DNA of 64,000 nt from Primorskyibacter sedentarius (GTDB taxonomy: Bacteria > Pseudomonadota > Alphaproteobacteria > Rhodobacterales > Rhodobacteraceae). A model generated the notes under the pieces. The model saw only the letters and a program-made list of their open reading frames with translations. It made no database searches and had not been told where the DNA came from. Location: assembly GCF_004342065.1 (NCBI RefSeq), contig NZ_SLZU01000005.1:62001-126000 (forward strand), in the 5' to 3' direction. Position 1 is the stretch's first letter. Each line of letters opens with the position of its first letter. The translations under genes and the position numbers were made by a program. Shown here piece by piece: positions 1-8,262 of the stretch.

Positions 1-1046
1 CTGAGGACATAGGCTTTGCCGGGGCGCAGTTGGCTGACGAGGATAATGGCACGACGGGCAGCTTTCTTGGCCACAGCTATGAAACGGTGACGATCGCTGC
101 CCCGCCCGAGGAGGCAGAGGCCGCGCTTGAAGACTTGCTGGCGGACGGTATCCGGCTGATCGTTGTCATCGCCCGCGCCGAGGACCTGCTGCGCCTAACG
201 GATATTGCAGCCCAATCCGACGCCTTGGTCTTCAACGCCGCCGCGCCGGATCTGGAGCTGCGCGACGCCAATTGCCGCGGCAATCTTCTGCATATTGCGC
301 CGTCCACCGCGATGAACACCGATGCGATTGGCCAGTTCGCCCTGTGGAAGAAATGGGACAAGTGGCTGCTGGTCTCAGGGTCCAATCCTGCGGATGAAGC
401 CATCGCCGAAGCCTTTCGCCGGACCGCCAACAAGTTCGGCGCAAAGCTGGTAGCCGAAAGAACGTTCGAGGATACTGGGGGCACGCGGCGCACCGACTCT
501 GGCCATGTTCTGGTGCAGCGGCAACTGCCGGTCTTCATGCAGCGCACAGACGACCATGACGTGGTCATGACGGCGGATGGCACCGACTATTTCGCGCGCT
601 ACCTGCCATATCACCTGTGGACACCGCGCCCCGTGATGGGATCGGCGGGGCTTCGGCCCGTCACGATGCACGGCGCGCATGAGGCCTGGGGCGCCACGCA
701 ATACCACACAAGGTTCGAGGCGCTGGCCGGTCGCTATGTCACCCCTGTCGATTACAATGTCTGGCTGTCCCTGAGGATCGTCGGAGAGGCGGTCACACGG
801 GCGCAAACGGCCGATCCGCAAGGGGTGCGCGATTACGCATTGTCAGACGAATTCGAACTGGCGGCCTTCAAGGGGCAGAAGGTGACATTCCGCGACTGGA
901 ACGGGCAGCTCCGCCAGCCGATCCTGCTGTTCGACGGGTCGATCACTGTCAGCGTCAGCCCGCAGGACGGATATCTGCATCAGGTCTCGCCGCTTGACAC
1001 ATTGGGGCTTGATCGCCCGGAATCGAAATGCACAGCCTTTGAGTGA
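1..1046 (+). CDS. PQQ-dehydrogenase-associated ABC substrate-binding protein (5' partial)
   Basis: The reading frame is open to the left edge, so the N-terminus and any signal peptide lie outside the window; the in-frame TTG at 30 is probably internal. The visible part has the pattern of periplasmic branched-chain-amino-acid-type binding proteins, with an early AGAQLADEDNGTTG-like segment typical of the subfamily that accompanies PQQ-dependent alcohol dehydrogenases (TIGR03863-like). It is followed 10 nt later by a YVTN beta-propeller gene, the usual partner of this subfamily, and a PQQ biosynthesis operon lies nearby. Ligand and exact role are unknown; it probably acts in the periplasm with a quinoprotein dehydrogenase that is not visible here. 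Confidence 0.8.
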   Translation, partial: EDIGFAGAQLADEDNGTTGSFLGHSYETVTIAAPPEEAEAALEDLLADGIRLIVVIARAEDLLRLTDIAAQSDALVFNAAAPDLELRDANCRGNLLHIAPSTAMNTDAIGQFALWKKWDKWLLVSGSNPADEAIAEAFRRTANKFGAKLVAERTFEDTGGTRRTDSGHVLVQRQLPVFMQRTDDHDVVMTADGTDYFARYLPYHLWTPRPVMGSAGLRPVTMHGAHEAWGATQYHTRFEALAGRYVTPVDYNVWLSLRIVGEAVTRAQTADPQGVRDYALSDEFELAAFKGQKVTFRDWNGQLRQPILLFDGSITVSVSPQDGYLHQVSPLDTLGLDRPESKCTAFE

Positions 1047-1056
1047 GGATTTCCGC

Positions 1057-2031
1057 ATGAAAAACCTGTTGCTCGGTATAACTCTCCTTTGTTCTTTCGC
1101 AGCGCCCGTCTGGGCCAACAAGGCGTTCGTTTCAAATGAGCGCGACAACACCATCAGCGTCATCGATACCGATAGCTGGGAAGTCATCCACCAGTTCAAC
1201 GGCGGCAATCGTCCGCGCGGCATCACGCTAAGCCCGGATGGCACAAAGCTATATGTCTGCGCATCGGACGATAACCTCGTGCGGGTTTTCGACACGGAAA
1301 CCTATGAAGAGCTGCCATCACTGCCCTCCGGCCCGGACCCGGAACTGTTCATCATCGAACCGTCTGGAAAGCGGCTGTATATCGCGAATGAGGATGACAA
1401 CCTCGTCACCGTGACCGACACCGAAACACGCACCGTCCTTGCCGAGGTGCCGGTCGGGGTCGAGCCCGAAGGCATGGGGATGAGCCCGGACGCCAAATGG
1501 GTGGTGAACACGTCTGAAACCACGAATATGGCGCATTTCATCTCTACCGAGGATTACCAGATCAAGCATAACGTGCTGGTTGATCAGCGCCCGCGCTACG
1601 CGCAGTATTCGGCTGACGGGACCCGGCTTTTCGTGTCATCGGAAATCGGCGGGACGGTGACCGTTATGGATATCGCCGCCGATGGGACACCGGAGGTGAT
1701 CAAGAAGATCAGCTTCGAAGTGCCGGGCGTGCTGCCTGAATGGTTGCAGCCCGTAGGGGTAAAGGTGACGGAGGATGGCAGCCGGGTTTTTGTCGCGCTG
1801 GGGCCGGCAAACCGTGTGGCCGTGATCGATGGAGAAAGCCTGGAAGTCATCGACTATATCATCACCGGGCAACGCGTCTGGCAGCTGGCTTTCACGCCGG
1901 GCGAGGAATACCTGCTGACGACAAATGGCAATTCGAACGACATCACGGTGATCGATGTCGCTCGGGAAAAGGCGATCAAATCGGTTCAGGTCGGCCAGCA
2001 GCCCTGGGGCGTGGTCGTGACACCTGAATAA
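1057..2031 (+). CDS. YVTN-type beta-propeller protein of the quinoprotein cluster
   Basis: A 324-aa exported protein. The ATG at 1057 is preferred over an upstream in-frame ATG (994) because it begins a clean signal peptide (MKNLLLGITLL..., cleavage near VWA-NK) and has a GAGGAT-like ribosome site just after the previous stop. The body is a series of about seven repeats of roughly 42 residues with motifs such as NTISVIDTDSW, GITLSPDGTKLY and NDITVIDV, i.e. a YVTN/lactonase-like seven-bladed propeller. This matches the PQQ-associated propeller family (TIGR03866-like) found beside the binding protein encoded upstream. Function is not established; a periplasmic scaffold or partner of a quinoprotein dehydrogenase is an inference from the neighbourhood. 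Confidence 0.85.
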   Translation: MKNLLLGITLLCSFAAPVWANKAFVSNERDNTISVIDTDSWEVIHQFNGGNRPRGITLSPDGTKLYVCASDDNLVRVFDTETYEELPSLPSGPDPELFIIEPSGKRLYIANEDDNLVTVTDTETRTVLAEVPVGVEPEGMGMSPDAKWVVNTSETTNMAHFISTEDYQIKHNVLVDQRPRYAQYSADGTRLFVSSEIGGTVTVMDIAADGTPEVIKKISFEVPGVLPEWLQPVGVKVTEDGSRVFVALGPANRVAVIDGESLEVIDYIITGQRVWQLAFTPGEEYLLTTNGNSNDITVIDVAREKAIKSVQVGQQPWGVVVTPE

Positions 2032-2044
2032 CGGAGGAAAACTG

Positions 2045-2485
2045 ATGATGAAAACACTGGCTGCAGCGCTTTCAGCCTGCCTGCTATGCGGACCCGGCGC
2101 AGCAGCACCGCTTTGTGATGATATGGGTTTTGCCGGGCTTTTGGCCAAATGCAACCGCGGTGAAACGATACAGCTGACGCTTGCCTCTGGCCAGCCGCTG
2201 GGCGAAGATGTCACGCTGCAATCGGGGGCCTATTACAAACTTGAGATCACGGCGGACGGGTCGGCAGAGCTTGCCATCGAAGGCAAGGATTTCTTTCGCG
2301 CGATCTGGATGAACGAGATTGTCATCAACAAGATCGAAATCCGGCCCATGGCTATCGACTCGATCGAATTTGACAAGGCGGGCACGGTAGAGCTGTCCTT
2401 TATCGCGATCAAACCCGGCAGACACGTGCTGCAAATTCCAGGAACAACCGGCGAGACACAGCGCATCACGATCAGCATCCAATGA
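2045..2485 (+). CDS. Small exported protein, possibly cupredoxin-like, of the quinoprotein cluster
   Basis: A 146-aa protein starting 13 nt after the propeller gene, with GGAGGAAAAC directly upstream as ribosome site (ATG 2045 or 2048). Residues 1-21 form a signal peptide (MMKTLAAALSACLLCGPGAAA). The mature part has two early cysteines and a beta-rich C-terminal half (FRAIWMNEIVINKIEI, VELSFIAIKPGRHVLQIPG) that resembles a cupredoxin-like sandwich, but I see no complete copper ligand set. It is probably co-transcribed with the PQQ-associated genes. Exact function unknown. Confidence 0.75.
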   Translation: MMKTLAAALSACLLCGPGAAAPLCDDMGFAGLLAKCNRGETIQLTLASGQPLGEDVTLQSGAYYKLEITADGSAELAIEGKDFFRAIWMNEIVINKIEIRPMAIDSIEFDKAGTVELSFIAIKPGRHVLQIPGTTGETQRITISIQ

Positions 2486-2498
2486 AAGGTGACCTTAA

Positions 2499-2744
2499 AT
2501 GAAACGTATCATTGCACTTGTCGCACTCATCGCATCCCCGGCACTGGCCGAGGGCCATCTTGACGCCGACACGATTGCCAAGATCGAAGCGATGCTGGCC
2601 GATATGGAATGCCAGATGGATCCTGACGACATTGAAGTCGAGGATGACGGATATGAGCTTGACGACGTGATCTGCAAAGGTGGATTACAATTCGACATCG
2701 AGCTTGACGCCGAATTGAACGAAGTCGGGCGGCGCGCGGAATAA
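2499..2744 (+). CDS. Small acidic exported PepSY-like protein
   Basis: An 81-aa protein with a signal peptide (MKRIIALVALIASPALA) and a very acidic mature region. The C-terminal half (VEDDGYELDDVICKGGLQF, then DIELDAELNEVGRR) follows the PepSY pattern of a short strand, a G-G turn and a closing IELDA strand. Two cysteines (in MECQM and VICKG) could form a disulfide. It starts 13 nt after the preceding gene with AAAGGTGA upstream, so it belongs to the same operon. A role as a periplasmic inhibitor or chaperone-like partner is only a guess. Confidence 0.7.
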   Translation: MKRIIALVALIASPALAEGHLDADTIAKIEAMLADMECQMDPDDIEVEDDGYELDDVICKGGLQFDIELDAELNEVGRRAE

Positions 2745-2771
2745 CCCGTCGCAATTCCTTTGGGGGGGAAC

Positions 2772-3734
2772 ATGAAACTGAAACTTCTCGCGCTGGCCGT
2801 CTCGGCCATGATTTGCGGTCCGGTCGTGGCCGATACGTTAACTGTCCGTGCCGCCGTTCTGAAGATCGGAACGGTAAACTGGGAACTGGCGACGATCACC
2901 CGGAACGGTTTTGACGAGGCCCACGGGTTTTCGCTGGATGTCCAGCCTTATGCCGATAATGGCGCGACGCGGATTGCGGTCGAAGGCGGCGAGGCTGATA
3001 TGGCTGTCGCAGATTGGATCTGGGTCGCGCGTCAGCGGGCGGCGGGCAAGGATTACGTTTTCATCCCTTATTCCAAAGCCGTGGGCAGCCTCGTCGTGCC
3101 GGAAGGGTCCGACGCGCAAAGCCTTGAAGACCTTGCAGGTGGCAAGATCGGCATCGCGGGTGGTCCGCTGGACAAAAGCTGGCTTATCCTCCGGGCTTAT
3201 GCGCAGCAACAATCCGGTTTCGATCTGAAAGCCGAGACAGAGCAGGTGTTCGGGGCTCCGCCGCTGATCTTCAAATCCGGGCTGGGCGGTGATTTCGCCG
3301 GGGCGATCAACTTCTGGCACTTCCTGGCCAAGATGAAGGCCGCCGGTATGCGGGAGCTGATCTCGGTCGAGACTGCAGGTCAGGCGTTGGGGCTGAACAC
3401 GGATACGCCTTTGCTGGGATATTACTTCAAGGAAAGCTTTCTGGCCGAAAACCCCGGACTTGCGCAGGCATTCTACGACGCCAGCCGCGACGCCAAGGAC
3501 CTGCTTGGCACCTCGGACGAGGCGTGGGAAGCAATCCGCCCGCAGATGAATGCGAGTTCCGACGCCCAGTTCGACCAGCTGAAAGCCGACTGGATCGCGG
3601 GCATCCCCGCGCGCGGCCCGGTTGATCTGGCAGGGGCCGACAAGATGCTTGCGCTGATGAACGATCTGGGTGGCGCCGAGCTGGTGGGCGAGGCGACCTC
3701 TGTTCCTGACGGGTTGTTTGCGGATGTGAAGTGA
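2772..3734 (+). CDS. ABC transporter substrate-binding protein, NMT1/SsuA/TauA-like
   Basis: A 320-aa exported protein. The ATG at 2772 is chosen because GGGGGGGAA lies immediately upstream and the signal peptide MKLKLLALAVSAMICGPVVA begins there. The mature chain has the NMT1/SsuA fold signature: VRAAVLKIGTVNWELATI at the start, ADMAVADWIWVARQ, a GGKIGIAGGPLDKSW segment and INFWHFLAKM. It overlaps the permease gene by 4 nt (GTGA). Binding proteins of this class carry aromatic or sulfonate compounds, pyrimidine precursors or similar small organics; the ligand cannot be read from sequence. Its place in a PQQ cluster suggests a compound tied to quinoprotein metabolism. Confidence 0.85.
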   Translation: MKLKLLALAVSAMICGPVVADTLTVRAAVLKIGTVNWELATITRNGFDEAHGFSLDVQPYADNGATRIAVEGGEADMAVADWIWVARQRAAGKDYVFIPYSKAVGSLVVPEGSDAQSLEDLAGGKIGIAGGPLDKSWLILRAYAQQQSGFDLKAETEQVFGAPPLIFKSGLGGDFAGAINFWHFLAKMKAAGMRELISVETAGQALGLNTDTPLLGYYFKESFLAENPGLAQAFYDASRDAKDLLGTSDEAWEAIRPQMNASSDAQFDQLKADWIAGIPARGPVDLAGADKMLALMNDLGGAELVGEATSVPDGLFADVK

Positions 3735-4480
3735 CTGACCCAAGACTGACGCCAATTCTGTCGATCGCAGGTCTTTTCGGGCTGTGGATCGTCGCCGCCG
3801 CCTTGACGGGTGATCCCCAGGTGCTGCCACAGCCCTGGGGACTTGCCGCGCCTTTGGTGCAGGAATTGCGCTCGGGCGAGCTGATCCGCCATCTTGGCGC
3901 CACCTTGCTGCGGGTGGTCTGGGCCTTCGGGCTTGCCATGGGATTGGGGCTGGCACTGGGTCTTGCCATGGGCCGGTTGCCGCGCCTGAATGCATGGCTC
4001 GACCCGTGGTTGGTCATCTTCCTCAACCTGCCCGCGCTGGTCCTGATCGTGCTTTGCTACCTTTGGATCGGCTTGACAGAGACCGCGGCGATCCTTGCGG
4101 TCACGCTGAACAAGATACCCAATGTCACGACCGTGATCCGCGAAGGGGCCCGCGCGTTGGATCCTCAGCTTGATGCAATGGCGCATGTATACCGGATGGG
4201 CCGGCTGGCGCGTTTGCGCCACATCGTGCTGCCGCAAATGGCGCCCTTCATCACAGCGGCCGCGCGGTCTGGCGTCGCTGTCATCTGGAAGATCGTGCTG
4301 GTCGTCGAATTCCTGGGCCGTTCCTCTGGCGTCGGGTTTCAGATCCACCTGTATTTCCAGCTTTTCGATGTGGCGATGGTGCTGGTCTACGCCCTGTCGT
4401 TCATCTGTGTGATGCTCGCTGTCGAATGGCTGCTTCTGCAACCGTGGGAACGCCGCGTGCGAAGGTGGCGCAGCGCATGA
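3731..4480 (+). CDS. ABC transporter permease, SsuC/TauC-like
   Basis: A 249-aa inner-membrane protein beginning at a GTG that overlaps the previous stop. It has about six hydrophobic segments (for example IAGLFGLWIVAAALTG, FGLAMGLGLALGLAMG, WLVIFLNLPALVLIVLCYLW) and the EAA-loop region around LDAMAHVYRMGRLARLRHIVLP that docks to the ATPase. It forms the channel of the importer with the flanking binding protein and ATPase. The ATG of the ATPase gene overlaps its stop, consistent with translational coupling. Confidence 0.88.
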   Translation: MTDPRLTPILSIAGLFGLWIVAAALTGDPQVLPQPWGLAAPLVQELRSGELIRHLGATLLRVVWAFGLAMGLGLALGLAMGRLPRLNAWLDPWLVIFLNLPALVLIVLCYLWIGLTETAAILAVTLNKIPNVTTVIREGARALDPQLDAMAHVYRMGRLARLRHIVLPQMAPFITAAARSGVAVIWKIVLVVEFLGRSSGVGFQIHLYFQLFDVAMVLVYALSFICVMLAVEWLLLQPWERRVRRWRSA

Positions 4481-5082
4481 TCACGGTTGGTATACGCAGC
4501 AAGTTCTTTGGCGCCACGCAGGTGCTGGGGGACATCAGCTTCACGGTCGCTGGAGGCGAAACCGTCGCCGTGCTGGGACCGTCCGGCGTTGGGAAATCCA
4601 CGCTTCTGCGCATCGTCGCGGGGATCGATACCGATTTCGACGGGCGCGTCGACCGTCCGGAAAACATGGCAATCGTTTTTCAGGAACCCACCTTGTTGCG
4701 CTGGCGCTCTGTGCTGGACAACCTGATGGTGGTGCATCCCGACCTTGGTCGGGACCGCGCGATGGCCGCACTTGAACGTGTGGGTCTGGCCTCCAAGGGC
4801 GCCGATTATCCGGGGCAGCTTTCACTGGGACAACAGCGCCGCCTCGCGCTTGCCCGGGCTTTCATGGGCCGACCCGAGGGGCTCATCATGGATGAGGCCT
4901 TTGTCTCGCTCGATCCCGCGCTGGCCAAGACAATGTTCGACCTGACCAGATCGCTGATCGCGGAAACCCAGCCTGCCACGCTGCTTGTCACCCATGACAT
5001 TGCCGAGGCCGAAGCGCTCGCAACCCGTATCCTGTCCCTGTCTGGCAGCCCGGCTACGCTGTCAGAGCATACCAGTGCCTGA
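4477..5082 (+). CDS. ABC transporter ATP-binding protein, SsuB-like
   Basis: A 201-aa ATPase starting at the ATGA overlap with the permease. Walker A is GPSGVGKST, the Q-loop is FQEPTLLRW, the signature is LSLGQQRR (Q in place of the usual second G of LSGGQ), Walker B is GLIMDEAF and the switch His is in VTHDIAEAEAL. It is shorter than typical SsuB proteins and has no C-terminal regulatory domain. It energises uptake by the NMT1-like importer and is the last gene of the plus-strand quinoprotein operon; the next gene is convergent, 44 nt away, with no obvious T-tailed terminator between them. Confidence 0.88.
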   Translation: MITVGIRSKFFGATQVLGDISFTVAGGETVAVLGPSGVGKSTLLRIVAGIDTDFDGRVDRPENMAIVFQEPTLLRWRSVLDNLMVVHPDLGRDRAMAALERVGLASKGADYPGQLSLGQQRRLALARAFMGRPEGLIMDEAFVSLDPALAKTMFDLTRSLIAETQPATLLVTHDIAEAEALATRILSLSGSPATLSEHTSA

Positions 5083-5125
5083 CGTCATCGTGGCAAAGGG
5101 GTTGTGGGGGGACAGACAGGCGCCT

Positions 5126-6076
5126 TCAATCCCGGAGCGGCGCGCAATCCGGGTCAAGGATCGGCGCGAACCTGTCATCCGCAAGCGCCCGGCGCGTCTG
5201 GCCAAGCAACCGGTCGTAATCCCGCTCGACATAGGAAATGAAATCCGGGTCATTCGTCTGCTCGACCTGAGCTTGCGCCACTGCATGCAGCATGAAGACA
5301 TCGAATTCACAAAGCCCCGGTGGATTGCTGCGCAGGATTGCCCGCATGAACGGTTCGGACGTCCAGATCAGCCGGCGTGGATTGACCGGGTATTCCTGAA
5401 GTTTGGACAGGAAGGACCCGTCACGCGTGAACAAGAGCACATCCATGCCAAAAGTGAATGCCTGAAACAGTTCCTCGATCAGGATCGACCGAAAAAACTG
5501 CGCTTCGATCCCCGACACCGGGCGATCTGGCTGGGACACCATGATATGCGTCCCCTGTCCACGCCTGCCGAAAAAGGTCTGTCCCATGGCCGGAGAGGTC
5601 GCAGCATAAAACCGGCCAGTCGGCAGGCCAAGCCCGTAGATCTCGTTCATCCAGGCAAGATCGTCTGACAGATCCCGGTTCGGCGGCGCCCCCGAATAAA
5701 GCCGCAGAGTCACGACACGCCCGCTGCCGCAATCACGGCCCGCGCGCCCGGCATAGCGCATTGGCATCGGTTTCAGAAACGCATCCGCCCAAAGGGCCCT
5801 GAACGCGTTGATCACCTCAAGGGTCTGCGCCTGTGGGCGATCCCCGACGATGCAAAGGGCCGCGCCGGCAAAGCTGCGCGCGTGGATGCGTACGGGAATG
5901 GACAGATCCCGCCCCAGCATATTAGTGCGAAGCTGGTATCCCCATCCGCGCTTTGCCAGATTGACATATTCCGCCTTCCCGGCGTTCCCGGGCGCGACCG
6001 TCCAGACCAGCAGAACCAAGGCGCAGCCGAGTTGCGCAAGACATGAGAACACGTTTTTCAACTGGAGCGGTGACAT
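5126..6076 (-). CDS. Exported DUF2927-like protein downstream of pqqE
   Basis: A 316-aa protein from the ATG at 6076; a 44-residue longer frame exists but lacks signal-like sequence. Residues 1-31 (MSPLQLKNVFSCLAQ then GCALVLLVW) form a signal peptide. The mature chain has a segment SILIEELFQAFTFGMDV that recalls the EELxQA(L/F)G motif of DUF2927 proteins, plus several cysteines. It lies 76 nt after pqqE on the same strand and may be the last gene of the pqq operon. No catalytic function can be assigned; family placement is tentative. Confidence 0.6.
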   Translation of the reverse strand: MSPLQLKNVFSCLAQLGCALVLLVWTVAPGNAGKAEYVNLAKRGWGYQLRTNMLGRDLSIPVRIHARSFAGAALCIVGDRPQAQTLEVINAFRALWADAFLKPMPMRYAGRAGRDCGSGRVVTLRLYSGAPPNRDLSDDLAWMNEIYGLGLPTGRFYAATSPAMGQTFFGRRGQGTHIMVSQPDRPVSGIEAQFFRSILIEELFQAFTFGMDVLLFTRDGSFLSKLQEYPVNPRRLIWTSEPFMRAILRSNPPGLCEFDVFMLHAVAQAQVEQTNDPDFISYVERDYDRLLGQTRRALADDRFAPILDPDCAPLRD

Positions 6077-6152
6077 GGGCCCTTTGAAACAGCACTGGTT
6101 AAGCAGTCTGCACCTTAGCATAGCGTGAACCAGAAGTCTGGCCAGTGCCGAC

Positions 6153-7241
6153 CTAAGGTGCTTTGGCGGGCGCGCTGCGGTAGACCAGCTCTGCCTCGGC
6201 CGACGCATGGGCGGCGGCCTGATCCTGCAATCGGCCGTGATGGGGGGATTTCACGCAAACCGGGTCGGTCGCGTTGGCATCCCCCAAAAGCGCCATTGCC
6301 TGGCACCGGCAGCCGCCGAAATCGACGGTCTTTCGCTCGCAGCTTTTGCATGGATCGGCCATCCAATCTGTGCCGCGATAGGCGTTGAAGGCGGCGCTGT
6401 CGTACCAGATGTCGCGCAAGCGGCGGTACCGGACAGACTCAAACTCCAGATGCGGGATCGATTGCGCGGCATGGCAGGGCAGCACCAGCCCGTCCGGAGC
6501 GACGTTCAGCCCCGTGGTTCCCCAGCCCCCCATGCAGCGTTTCGGATAGTCGGAATGATAATCGGCCGGAACGTAGTCGATGACCAGCTTGCCCTTCAGG
6601 GCGACACGCGCCTCCGCAACGATGCGCGTGGCTTCTTTGGCCTGTTCTTTGGTGGGCATCAGCGCATCCCGGTTCTGAAGGGCCCAACCGTGGAACTGCA
6701 CGGTAGCAACCTCTATGCGCCGGGCGCCCATTTCAACGGCCATCTCTATGGCGCGGGGCAGTTGGTGCAGGTTCTTGCGGTGCAGCACGGCATTCAAGGT
6801 CAGGGGAAAGCCAATCTCGGCGATCCACCCGGCGACTTTCATCTTGCGATCAAACCCGCCGCGATACCCGCCGATCATGTCGGCCATCCCGGCATCGGTG
6901 CCCTGTAGCGAAAGCTGGATATGGTCCAGTCCGGCCTCGTCCAGCTCTGCCAGCCGTTTTTGCGAAAGACCAATCCCCGAGGTTATCAGGTTCGTGTATA
7001 GCCCGGCAGTGCGTGCGGCATGGACGAGCTCTGTCAGATCGCGCCGCGATGCAGGTTCGCCACCTGAAAGATGCAGTTGCAGCACGCCCAGATCTGCCGC
7101 CTGCCGGAAAACATCCGCCCATGTCGCGGTTTCAAGCTCTTGATCCTGTTGCGCCATTTCGATCGGGTTCGAACAATAGGGGCAGGATAGCGGACAGCGG
7201 TAGGTCAGCTCGGCCAGCATCGCGATGGGGGGCACGGTCAT
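6153..7241 (-). CDS. pqqE: PQQ biosynthesis radical SAM enzyme PqqE
   Basis: A 362-aa radical SAM protein. It forms the carbon-carbon crosslink between the Glu and Tyr side chains of the PqqA peptide with PqqD as chaperone. The 4Fe-4S-binding CxxxCxxC is visible as CPLSCPYC (Cys16, 20, 23). The C-terminal SPASM region shows CKSCERKTVDFGGCRCQAM and PVCVKSPHHG, which bind auxiliary clusters. It overlaps pqqD by 4 nt, and the gene order matches the canonical pqqABCDE operon. Confidence 0.97.
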   Translation of the reverse strand: MTVPPIAMLAELTYRCPLSCPYCSNPIEMAQQDQELETATWADVFRQAADLGVLQLHLSGGEPASRRDLTELVHAARTAGLYTNLITSGIGLSQKRLAELDEAGLDHIQLSLQGTDAGMADMIGGYRGGFDRKMKVAGWIAEIGFPLTLNAVLHRKNLHQLPRAIEMAVEMGARRIEVATVQFHGWALQNRDALMPTKEQAKEATRIVAEARVALKGKLVIDYVPADYHSDYPKRCMGGWGTTGLNVAPDGLVLPCHAAQSIPHLEFESVRYRRLRDIWYDSAAFNAYRGTDWMADPCKSCERKTVDFGGCRCQAMALLGDANATDPVCVKSPHHGRLQDQAAAHASAEAELVYRSAPAKAP

Positions 7242-7516
7242 GGCGAGACGTCCAGAAAGCGCCGGTTGCGAAGCGCAGTCAGGAAGCCTTCGCTATCGTC
7301 GGCAATCTGCGCCTGCGGAGCGCTGTATTTCTCTGCCAGGCTCGCCGTGATCTCCGCGAAACTGCGCCTGCCATCCACCTCGGACAGGACCGCGTGGCCA
7401 ATCGCGTCCAGAGTGACCGCACGTTCGGGCGCCAGCAGAACCCAAGTGTCGCGAATCTTGTCGAAATGCAGCCGCACGCCGCGGGGCAGGGCGGGGATGC
7501 TCGACGGGTCCATCAC
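7238..7516 (-). CDS. pqqD: PqqA-binding chaperone PqqD
   Basis: A 92-aa RiPP-recognition protein (RRE fold). PqqD binds the PqqA precursor peptide and delivers it to PqqE. The sequence has the family features RGVRLHFDKIRDTWVLLAPE, a conserved LDAIGHAVLSEVDG turn and a helix with FAEITASLAEKYSAP. It overlaps both pqqC and pqqE by 4 nt, as in other proteobacterial pqq operons. Length is normal. Confidence 0.96.
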   Translation of the reverse strand: MMDPSSIPALPRGVRLHFDKIRDTWVLLAPERAVTLDAIGHAVLSEVDGRRSFAEITASLAEKYSAPQAQIADDSEGFLTALRNRRFLDVSP

Positions 7517-8262
7517 GATGCCCTCTGCAACAGAAGCCCGGTGCCCGGCACCCAGCCACCGGGCGGAATGCGACCTGGCTCTACATATGCGCCCCAGAGC
7601 GCGTCAAGCTGCGACCACAGGACATCCGTCTTGAAGATCAGCGCGTCGGCCGCCGCATCCTGTTTTTCCTGTGTGTCAGCATGATCAAGCACCCAAGCAA
7701 GACCGAAGGCCACGTCTTTCGGGGCCTCCTTCAGACGATTGCGGAAATAAGACAGCGAGGAGTCGTCTGCGAAGTCGTAATTGCGCAAAAGGCCTTCGAT
7801 CCTGTTGGCGTGGATCTTGGGCGCGAAAAGCTCTGTCAAAGAGGAGGCGACAGCTTCCAGAAGCGTCTTGTCGCGCACGAAGCGCACATAGGCGTCGCAG
7901 GCGAATTTCGTGGCCGGCAGAACGCCGCGACGCGACGCGACATAATCGGGATCAAGGCCCACGGCTTCTGCAAGACGCAGCCAGCGACGGATGCCCCCTT
8001 CATTCTCGGAGGTGCCATCGTGATCCTCGATCCGGGACCGCCATGCTCTGCGCAGTTCCGGGCTTTCGACGCGCGACATGAAGGCCGCATCCTTCATCGG
8101 GATGGTGTGCTGATAATAATATCGGTTGAGAACCCAGGCGCGGACCTGATCCGGCGTGCATCCGCCACCGTGCAACAGATCGTGGAACGGGTGCAGATCA
8201 TGGTAACGTTCGGCGCCGATCTGGCGCAGGCGTGCTTCGAAATCCGACCGGGATTGCGTCAT
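7513..8262 (-). CDS. pqqC: Pyrroloquinoline-quinone synthase PqqC
   Basis: A 249-aa cofactor-independent oxidase that performs the last step of PQQ synthesis, ring closure and eight-electron oxidation. Recognisable features include RYHDLHPFHDLLHGG near residues 19-33, VLNRYYYQHTIPMKDA and EDHDGTSENEGGIRRWLRLA, with the conserved His and Tyr/Arg residues of the active site. Length equals that of known PqqC proteins. The start overlaps the pqqB stop by 4 nt. Confidence 0.97.
   Translation of the reverse strand: MTQSRSDFEARLRQIGAERYHDLHPFHDLLHGGGCTPDQVRAWVLNRYYYQHTIPMKDAAFMSRVESPELRRAWRSRIEDHDGTSENEGGIRRWLRLAEAVGLDPDYVASRRGVLPATKFACDAYVRFVRDKTLLEAVASSLTELFAPKIHANRIEGLLRNYDFADDSSLSYFRNRLKEAPKDVAFGLAWVLDHADTQEKQDAAADALIFKTDVLWSQLDALWGAYVEPGRIPPGGWVPGTGLLLQRAS

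Noticed and set aside
2499-2744. EF-hand or lanthanide-binding motif in the small acidic protein
   Set aside because: The DPDDIEVEDDGYE stretch is acidic but does not follow the EF-hand ligand spacing; the PepSY pattern fits better.
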